A stretch of 26,397 nt of DNA. Source: Phallusia fumigata. Taxonomy: Eukaryota > Chordata > Ascidiacea > Phlebobranchia > Ascidiidae. The position numbers were made by a program, and so were the translations under genes. Below the pieces are notes generated by a model. It ran no database searches and was not told the DNA's origin. It saw only the letters and a list, made by a program, of their open reading frames with translations. The stretch lies in NCBI GenBank assembly GCA_008931825.1, contig QXVZ01004716.1, positions 1 to 26,397 of the forward strand. The letters run 5' to 3'. Positions 18,421 to 26,397 of the stretch are shown here, in pieces (the stretch's first letter is position 1; every line of letters starts with the position of its first letter).

Positions 18421-21400
18421 TTTATTTCGTTTGGTGAAAGAAAACAGCGACACAATATCACTAAATCGATCACCAGGCCGGAAATATAGCTGCGCAAAGT
18501 TAAAACGTAATGAGGCGCAAGGACACAATTGGTAGATCAAGGTCAAACGCGCTACAGCAACACCGTAACGTGCAGTAATTATGCAGACATGGTTTTCTCT
18601 GCTTTGCGTCTCACAGTTGATATTTTCTGAGTTTTGTTGGACGTTAGTAATGTTTCGACATTCTAAAGGGGGGAGGAAGAAACTTCCTTACTTTTGCAAA
18701 TTATGAGAGTCTGGACCTTATTGCGACACACATTTAAAAAGATAAAATTCGTTTGACAGGTTAAACCGAAGCAAATGATGCAAGGGGCGAACAAAATAGT
18801 TACGTGCTTTGGCGTCACCAATCGGTCGAAAATAATTTTATTTGGAAGTGGCTGAACATTGCAATGCTGTCAAAACATTTTGGCGCGTTTTTGCCAGAAT
18901 GCAGACCGAATAAGGAAATTATTTGGTAGGAACAGATGTCTGTAGTCCAATGAGTTTAGCCCAACTTATTCTTTTGTTGTGTTAAATGCGCAATTAAAAC
19001 ACGTTACATTAACACAACTTTTCAACTGCCGATGTTTTTCTTATTATTGCATATTCTATAATTAAGCATCGGCGTCTTTGCGCACATACATTTCGGTACA
19101 ACCTTTTGATATGTCATAATTATAGCTTGACTTGTCTTGGCCTAACCGTAATAATTTGTGAACATATGTAAAACATTTTGTTTGTAAACTTAAATTAGTC
19201 CTTGAGGAACACCTGTGGAACCCTTAAGCTCATAGAATTTCTAAAAATGATTTGCTAAATACTAGTTGAAGAGCTCTGAATTAGATAATTGCCACAAGAT
19301 AAGGTTTAGTTATTTGTTTCATGATGTAATTTCTGTTACTAGATTTTAAATTTTAACTTTTATTTTATATTTTTGTTTCTAATGCTTCTGTTTTCTTACA
19401 ATTTTTATGCACAATGACTATTCCCATGTTGACTAACAAAAATTCATGTAACTTTAAACCACATTAAAAATGTGTAATCATAATTGTAAAATAAAGCAAT
19501 GTTTCAACTGCCTGTACAAATGTATCTCTTACAGACTAAAGAAAATTATACACATACACAGTCAACCTATTAGTGGTCGTACATGCATGAGAAGACTCTC
19601 TAAATTTATCTATTAGTGATTATAGGTATATTAGTGCAGTAATCATCCTGAACCATGGGTGCATAATACAGATGATTCCAGTTTTGGATAAACTATACCA
19701 ATTTTTGCAAAGAAAATAAACAGACTGATTTGAGTGTGCTGTAAGCTCTATTATAGTTTATTTATGGGTGGTGTGATCTTGAGTGCTCTTATTCTGCCTT
19801 AAACTGTAACACCACCTGCACCTTTTATCATTAAGATTTAATTTAAGCTGGGATGTCGCAAATTTTTTAATTCTTATTCTTGTTTGCATCAAAAACAATT
19901 TACGTTTAACATGTGGATGTAGCTTGAAGTTAACAGAAGCTACAAATTAGAGGTCAGCAGGCCTTTTTCAGCTTAGAAGCTGTTTTGGCACTTTTGTATA
20001 TGTTTTAAATGTAACTGAAAGTATAATATGTTTTGTATCAAGCAGAAAAAATTGATTAAATGACGTTGTGCAAACCGCTGCTGGAAGTTGTAAAGATTTA
20101 TTGTTGATCGGACTCATTCAACTGCTTGGTGTGGCTTGCAACAGTGTTTTTCTATGACCTGCACACATGTTTTGGTGAGTTATTTGGTGATGTCAGGAGC
20201 ATTAATAAGAAAATGTGTCATCCTTTGGCTTTTTGTGAAACCATTCTCTTATTTAAGTTAAGAAACTTTTTGCTATGTGGTTAAAACAAAATTACTTGTG
20301 AATGAATGAAATAGGTTTTTACCTACACAGCTAGTCCACTTTGCATGAAATTAAAACTGTGTAGCCATCCAGAAACTATTACCTGCATGCGATGTATAGT
20401 AAAACCATTTCTTTCATTCCATTTATAACAGTACCAGTGATCACTGTTGCCAAAGTTGGTAAAACGTTTGTGATATGTATGTAAAGATATCAAAAACATA
20501 GAGACAATATTACAAATAAAGATGGCAAACATTACAAAATGCTGTACATGGGAGGCACATTTTTCAATGTCTATTTTTTCTAACATCATTTAGTTTTTCT
20601 CTTACATGCTTGATTGATAGATTTTTGAAGTTGTGTGCTGTAGTCTATGACCGAAGTTGACAATTCTTTTCAAACCTTTGTTTTATTCGTCACAGGGGTT
20701 TAGTACTGTTTAACTCTTTCCACCCTGGACCATTTTCGCAAAACTGGCTCTAGAATCCGTAATTTTTAGGTAAAAAGCCAAATTTTTAACTACCTCCAAT
20801 TTCAAAATATTAAATTTCGAGCGGATACCAACATCGCAAATGAATGGGGAATACCCTGTCTTGCATCTAGGCTAGTTTCAGCTGTCTGTGAGCAGCTGAC
20901 AGGTGTTTCTTTGCCGTTTACTGGCAAGACCTTTTCAAACTTTTTGCAAACTGTGGTAAATTGCTTGTTTTGGGGCATGGTTGCAAATGAAATACTTAAA
21001 AAGTTAATTGTAAAACAATCTCATCGAACAAAAAAAAAGTTAAACACAACATCTTAGAATCCACATTTAAAAGCTTATTAGGAAGCAGTTGTCAGTTGGA
21101 TATTGCACAGCCCAGCGGTTACTGCAGGTTAACCTATACATTGTGCACAACACAATTAAATGTAAAACCTAAACATTGTGCATAACACAGTTGAAAATAA
21201 TGTAATGTTCTTGTGCAACCACAAGGCCTATTGTGGTATATGTGTAAAGGCAACATGGAGAGCGCCAATTTTCTAGTTTCACATAATATTGTTTGATTTT
21301 TTTGAGAGATTTGGTGATTATAACATTAACTAAATAAAAAGGAATGACTATGGCGAATCTACAATATCTAGCAGTTTAACCAAGGCTATAGAGAGGTGGT

Positions 21401-23080
21401 TCTTTACCTTTTTTTACCACACCTCCCTTAGCCTTTGAGCCTGGAAACTACTTTCTAGTGGGCTTCACAGACCTTACTTATGTCAGCCGCATGATATATG
21501 TAAGCTGGACATGGTCGCGGGGCCGAAATGCAGAGTCATGCACCATCTGTGATTGTTAAATACTTGACTTATAACTATGAATTTGTCCTAGTTATGTCAT
21601 ATTAGTGTGTATCAAACGTTCCATCCGACCACTGAATTAATTAAATTCTGTAACAATTAGTTAGTTTAATTAATGTGCAGATTGTTGTTGGAAGGCTTAT
21701 TTCTAGAGATTACACAACATAAGTCTCCTGCAACTTTCAATTTATTCCGAAGTCTGTGTGAGAGATTACTTTTCTACTTTAACTATTGCAGCATTTCAAC
21801 AGCGACCATTTTACTTAAGCCCATGGTCTCTTTATTGTGAAAATCAATGTATGACAAAACAATCATCTAGAAAGAATTGTTGAAACTTACCTCATAATTT
21901 GTTTTTTTGGCTTGAAATGTTTGGTGGATTTGGATGAAACTTTCACAGTTGGTAGACTTGGTCATGGCAACATGTCATAAGTTTCGTTTAACCCCATAGA
22001 CCCAACGGTTTAACCCCCATGGATCCAACGACCACTGGGCCCCTAAAATTGGCCAATTTTAGATGAATTTTATCAAAATGTGGTGTATTGAATTAATATT
22101 TCGCCGCTATAGTTCTAGGAATTACTAAATTTGGACAGGTTGGAGACATGCCAATATGGTACATTGCTGTGTTTACCCCTAAAGCCCCAAATGTTGTCCT
22201 GCTAAGCCTATGATGCTTGCAGATTGGGCCACAGTGGTGTGTTATTCAGTTTTCTTAGTACTTTTTGTAAACACCAACTCAACAGACTATATAAAACTTT
22301 TTTAAATTATCTGCTACAAATATGATATGAATCTAAATTGATGCGTTGTCTTTTACCTTGCATGTGGGGGCACGCATGCATTTTTACCTGCGGAAACAAT
22401 CATGGTTATGGGACCAATTGTAAAATACTGCAGTGAATATATATGTCCAATTGAGAGATTGTGAAAATGGAGTGACAATATGGTGAAAGCCACTCTTAAA
22501 TAAAACTTGCCCTGATACATGACACAGGTGTTCAACTGAATACTGAAGCAGATTTCTCTGCAATATGTAGATTTACACTTGTAAAAATTGAACTGCTGTC
22601 CTTTTCTCTTTGTTTACAAACTGCATTCCATCGTTGGAAGCTGATAGTTTTCAAATACATGTTAAAAAATAAATGTGACTAGGTTTGGGAACCCAGGAAA
22701 TTCTGATACCAAAATCCAAGGATTTGGCCCTTTCTTATTCTCAATCCAGTGTTTATTTTATGTTATAATCCTTGGATTTTAGCAATATATCTGCCACACA
22801 GTGGCTGTGGAATTTGCCTAATTTTGGATAAATTGGTTTCAAAATATTATAAAACATCCAGGATTTTTCAATTTTGCCCCAAATCCCAACCCTAGGAAGA
22901 ACCCTTTTGCTCTATGGCATAATCTAGTTTCCAAATTGTTTTTTTAATGTTTAGTTTACACACCCAAAATAACTATCAAAAGTTGTGTTAGTGACCACCT
23001 AATAAGTTTGTAGCTTGTATAACGGTATTCTACGATAAGATGGTTCGCAAATGGATCGTCTGCTTGTGAAAAAGGGAAGT
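18421..23080. other. Second intergenic region, diverged duplicate of about 550-5570
   Basis: No gene can be supported. Large blocks align with the first intergenic region in the same order. Copy-specific parts include about 18424-18575 (extra about 150 bp, partly like the gene 5' flank at 6553-6590), about 19555-19765, and about 20210-21000, which I cannot align. It contains an E2F-like TTTGGCGC at 18879-18886 and the near-palindrome pair at about 21140-21190. The minus-strand frame at 20323-20589 lies in the unalignable part and shows no family motif. Confidence 0.5.
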
Positions 23081-23132
23081 TGTTGACTGGTAATTGGTTT
23101 ATGAAACCCCAAAACTGTTTTTAAACGAGGAA

Positions 23133-23325
23133 GTATGTATATGCTAAATACGCACAGAATTGTATCCTGAAATTTTGAACGGTGGTCCAATGTTTCTACG
23201 CCTGTAATTTTCCGAAACAATAAATAATNGTATGTATATGCTAAATACGCACAGAATTGTATCCTGAAATTTTGAACGGTGGTCCAATGTTTCTACGCCG
23301 GTAATTTTCCGAAACAATAAATAAT
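23133..23325. repeat. 96 bp direct repeat around a single N (assembly join)
   Basis: The segment 23133-23228 is repeated as 23230-23325 with a single base difference, with an N at 23229. The corresponding stretch of the first intergenic region contains it once. This is best read as an unmerged overlap between two contigs and not as biology. Confidence 0.85.
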
Positions 23326-24414
23326 GACCTGGTGTATTCTGGTTTCGGGTAATTTCCTGTACTTTACCAGGGGCGTATTACTTAACAAGGGTGAAAGCGA
23401 TAAATTTGTGTTTTGTGAGTGTACCTCGTTAACCTGCATTTGCAAACTGCGACATTCAAGTGAATAATCACGCTCGTGGAACGCAACGTAACATTGCGCG
23501 TATTTTTTTGCTAAATCCGATTCGCTCGAAAGATACGTTTACAAACTTGACAGACTGACACTTCCAAAACTCATCGCGAGTTAAAACGTTTTGCTGGAAG
23601 AAAGATACGGTTAATTAAAATTCTTAAATGCGATATTTCCGCGTAGTTACCGATTCATTTCCCTCTTATGCAAGAATGGCTGTTCGTTGTGGTACGTTGG
23701 TGTGGTACGGTACTCATCGAAAATATTTAAAAGTTGCGGTACGCCATTCACAATGGGGTACGTTGTATGCAATACGTACTGTTCCGTCATGCCATCCTTG
23801 ACCAAAGACGGGACAGTGTGCAGCAAAAATCATCAAAAGGCTTACGGCACGGTAATATGGTTCGCCATTTGCAACGAAGTACGTGGCACGCACTAATCAA
23901 TACGTACTATACTGACATCCTTGCTTTTACGTCAACAATATACGATTGGATAGGCCACACGAAAGAAAAAAAAACGCATGAGAATTAAACAACGCCAACA
24001 CTAGCTGCGACCGAGACGAAAAATGGTTCTCATTTTTTTGGCGCATTTAATGTATTTGGAACTTGTCAAAAGGGGCAGTTCGGACCCTCTGTCGTATAAT
24101 GCGCCATTGGTCTAAAACTACGCAGCTCATGACGAGCTTTCACCCTATCCCGGTAATACCCAGGGCTTAGCAGCAGGTTTTTTCTTGGTAACAGAGTTCG
24201 TAGTAGATCAATCACCAACCCGGAAATAACTGCACAAAAGGTGAGGGGCAAAGCGGGATTGAGAGAGGTACTGGCACGCGTTGCGATAACACAGTTACAC
24301 GGTTTCCCAACTTCAAATTCCCCACCGCACCAGTGACGCAGGAATTTTGACTGCTGTAAGTGATTTTTTTGTAGATGACGGCACATTGATCGGCGGCAGT
24401 TATGACGCCAAAAT

Positions 24415-24926
24415 ACAGATTTCCTATGTTACAACTAATGGGTTCCCTTTTGACTGAGACAACCAAAACTGTTGTATGAACGCTTAATTGTTACAAATTA
24501 TTGTTTAGAAAAGGCAAATTTGATGTTCCTACAGCTAACAGTCTTAATCCCGCTTTAAATAGTAAACCAAATTTTGGGACTCGTAATAAGTTTAGCTGTC
24601 TCTTTTTAAAACAATCGAATCAAAAATATTAGAGGTCTAGATAAATGAAAGTGCCCCCTAACAAAAATTTGGGAATCCCCCTTCCCCAGGATTTGCGCCT
24701 GTGTATCACACATAACGTGTACATAAGAGATGAATCTTTAAAAAATTATATATCTATGTCCCGTCTAAACCTGTTTTGAGTGCTATTGCGTATTTGACAT
24801 AATGTGGTGACGTCAGCAGGTTTCTGCATTGCCTACGTTTCCTTACTGCAGTTGTGAAAGTTTTGTTTGTTGCTCTACAGACGACACTGCTTCTCAAAAA
24901 CACTTCTATGTATATCACTTCTGACA
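24415..24926. other. Copy-specific insertion of about 510 bp in the 5' flank
   Basis: The first copy reads continuously from GACGCCAAAA into CTGGTACAATG (6750-6775). In the second copy these two sides are about 510 bp apart. The extra DNA shows no clear inverted ends, no coding frame and no tRNA-like head. The ends share a short AAAA, so the exact borders are uncertain by several bases. It may be a degraded mobile element, or DNA lost from the other copy. Confidence 0.55.
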
Positions 24927-25338
24927 AAACTGGTACAATAACCTTTGCACAAACATTGATTCTGTTATGAAGGCAGGGGCCTGAAAACATTAGTAATTTG
25001 TTGTGTAAGCGAGTGAGTGCTAAACGTCTCGAATAAGGCACTTAAACGCAAAAAAAACTTTTGGTGTCTTTTAAGACGCAAATTTCCAAACAGCAATTTG
25101 CGTAAAAATTTGGTAAAATTGAGTAATGCTTTGGAGAACAGCCAGCACAATAAGCCAAGGCAAACGCATTTTTTGTGATAGTTGCGTTCCCCGGGTGTAG
25201 GTGCAGCATCATACGCAATACATCCGGCTTGCATGGCTTGATATATGATTCACAAAAGCCTTGTGTGCATAGTAGGCACGTGTGTAATACAAGGAAGAGA
25301 AGACTTAACAATATTATGCGTTGTGAAAGCATTTCAAG

Positions 25339-26397
25339 ATGAAGCAGTGTTTCAGTGTCGTGTTTGCTTACTTTGTTCTGTTTGGGGCAATCTGTGTGTT
25401 TGATGTCAGTAAGTTACTCTGATTTTTTCTTTTTTGGTGAAGTCACATCTTGTTACTTTTTAAAACTGAAAGTAAATGGTGGCAGTGTCTATAATGAGTA
25501 GTATCTGGACATCCAACAGGTAGCATGATTATCGACGATCGTTGTTTTAAGTAGTGTTGTTAATAAAAAACTTTTTTAAACATAGGCCGCACTTTCAGTT
25601 CCGCTTCGCTGTTTTTATCACTTCCTAAATGCTATCTTAAATTATCAATTGGTGGTACGCGCCCTATACTGTAGTTGCCCTTTGTATACGATATTTTGAA
25701 TATTTTCCTTATACCAGTCATTTAATATAGTTACAGCCACCGCATGTCAGGGTCGTACCTTCCAAATATCTGGTGGCCAACGAACATGGGAAGTGGCAAA
25801 AACACGATGCTCCGATAACGAAATTAAAGGAATATTGGCTAGTGTCGAAGACGAGGAAGCTCAAAACTCAATCGTCACAAACGCGCAAAGGCAGTTTCCA
25901 AATGGAAATGCTTGTAAGTTCATAAAGGTGCATTTTGTGTCCCAGAGTAAACTCGTTGAATATTTTTTGTGTCAATACCTGTATTATTTTTGTGCTGTAA
26001 CGAAATAATTTCGTAGCGCCTTTTTCAGATTTTTATTTGGGAGGTAGTCGAAATACCAATGGGGATGCATTTCGATGGGTTGACGGAACCGTGTTTACAC
26101 AACGAACATCGTCCTCAGGTCGGTAAAACATATCGGCGTTAACAACAGCTTAAAAGTTAAAGAACGATTTTGGAACAAATAAACAGGGCAATAGTAATCC
26201 CTCAATACGTCAATCTATGCCTGTAGTGTTACCCAATATTATTTATTTTCGGGTTTACAGTTCTTTACCAGATCCTTTTAGCAACTAAACTGTGCGTTAA
26301 AAGTAATATTCTACCTGATATAGGTCCTTGGACAAATGTTGGATACACAGCATGGAGGAACGGAAACGTTGGAAGTGGATTGTGCGTTCAACTTGTA
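25339..26397 (+). CDS. Downstream receptor-PTP paralog, 5' part (exons 1-4, cut by window end)
   Basis: Exons are 25339-25408 (signal peptide, identical to the complete gene), 25737-25913, 26029-26118 and 26324-26397 (incomplete). They encode the signal peptide and most of CTLD1 in the same phases. Compared with the complete gene, exons 2 and 3 each carry seven amino-acid changes. These include loss of a cysteine (FQIC to FQIS), TWEEA to TWEVA and FQWVDGS to FRWVDGT. The visible part of exon 4 has only three synonymous changes. The frame is open throughout, so this copy looks functional as far as seen. The gene should continue with Ig domains beyond the window. Confidence 0.87.

Larger units (their letters stand above)
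23081..25338 (+). promoter_or_regulatory. 5' flank of the downstream gene copy
   Basis: This block matches 5571-7164 closely and ends at the start codon of the third gene copy. It carries the same GTACG-rich part (23690-23900), TTTGGCGC at 24037-24044 and CACGTG at 25277-25282. It differs by an assembly-related repeat at 23133-23325 and by an insertion of about 510 bp near 24415-24926. The transcription start cannot be placed. Confidence 0.45.

Noticed and set aside
1..26397. tRNA, rRNA or CRISPR features
   Set aside because: Reading both strands by eye I saw no tRNA B-box with a matching A-box, no rRNA-like block and no spaced identical repeats.

Overview
The window looks like AT-rich genomic DNA (no base count was made) from an animal, most likely a tunicate of the Ciona type. 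That is an inference from small GT-AG introns (often 55-120 bp), compact intergenic DNA and immune-type lectin/Ig receptors. No sequence directly names the species. The protein genes are split into many short exons, so open frames read without splicing show them only in fragments.

Layout. The window is a slice of a direct tandem array with a repeat unit of about 18 kb. (1) Positions 1-195 hold the last intron and the last coding exon of an upstream gene copy. (2) Positions 196-7164 are 3' flank and intergenic DNA. (3) Positions 7165-18001 hold one complete gene copy of 35 recognisable coding exons, all on the + strand. (4) Positions 18002-25338 are a second, diverged copy of the intergenic DNA. 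(5) Positions 25339-26397 hold the first four coding exons of a third gene copy, cut by the window end.

The central gene encodes a type I receptor of about 1,640 residues if one suspected frame break is ignored. Its order is: signal peptide, C-type lectin-like domain (CTLD), an atypical Ig-like domain, five Ig domains, a second and very short CTLD, a fibronectin III domain, a juxtamembrane ectodomain, one transmembrane helix, and two tandem protein-tyrosine-phosphatase (PTP) domains. D1 keeps the WPD loop and the catalytic cysteine, but the P-loop arginine is lysine. D2 has lost the cysteine and most of the signature. The gene thus appears to be a lectin/Ig receptor on a pseudophosphatase or nearly dead phosphatase chassis. 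In the two copies that can be compared, CTLD1 differs mainly by amino-acid replacements in the first two of its three exons. This fits a recognition-receptor family, but that role is an inference.

Complications. Exon 29 and exon 30 do not join in frame under canonical splicing. Two single-N positions (14671 and 23229) are each flanked by near-identical direct repeats and are probably uncollapsed assembly overlaps or allelic sequence. A 575 bp hAT-type non-autonomous transposon with a perfect 8 bp target duplication sits in the intron within D2. A second, 162 bp hAT-like element lies in the first intergenic region. I saw no convincing tRNA, rRNA or CRISPR array and no independent intergenic gene. 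A minus-strand frame just upstream of the receptor, kept open in both copies, is reported only as a weak candidate.
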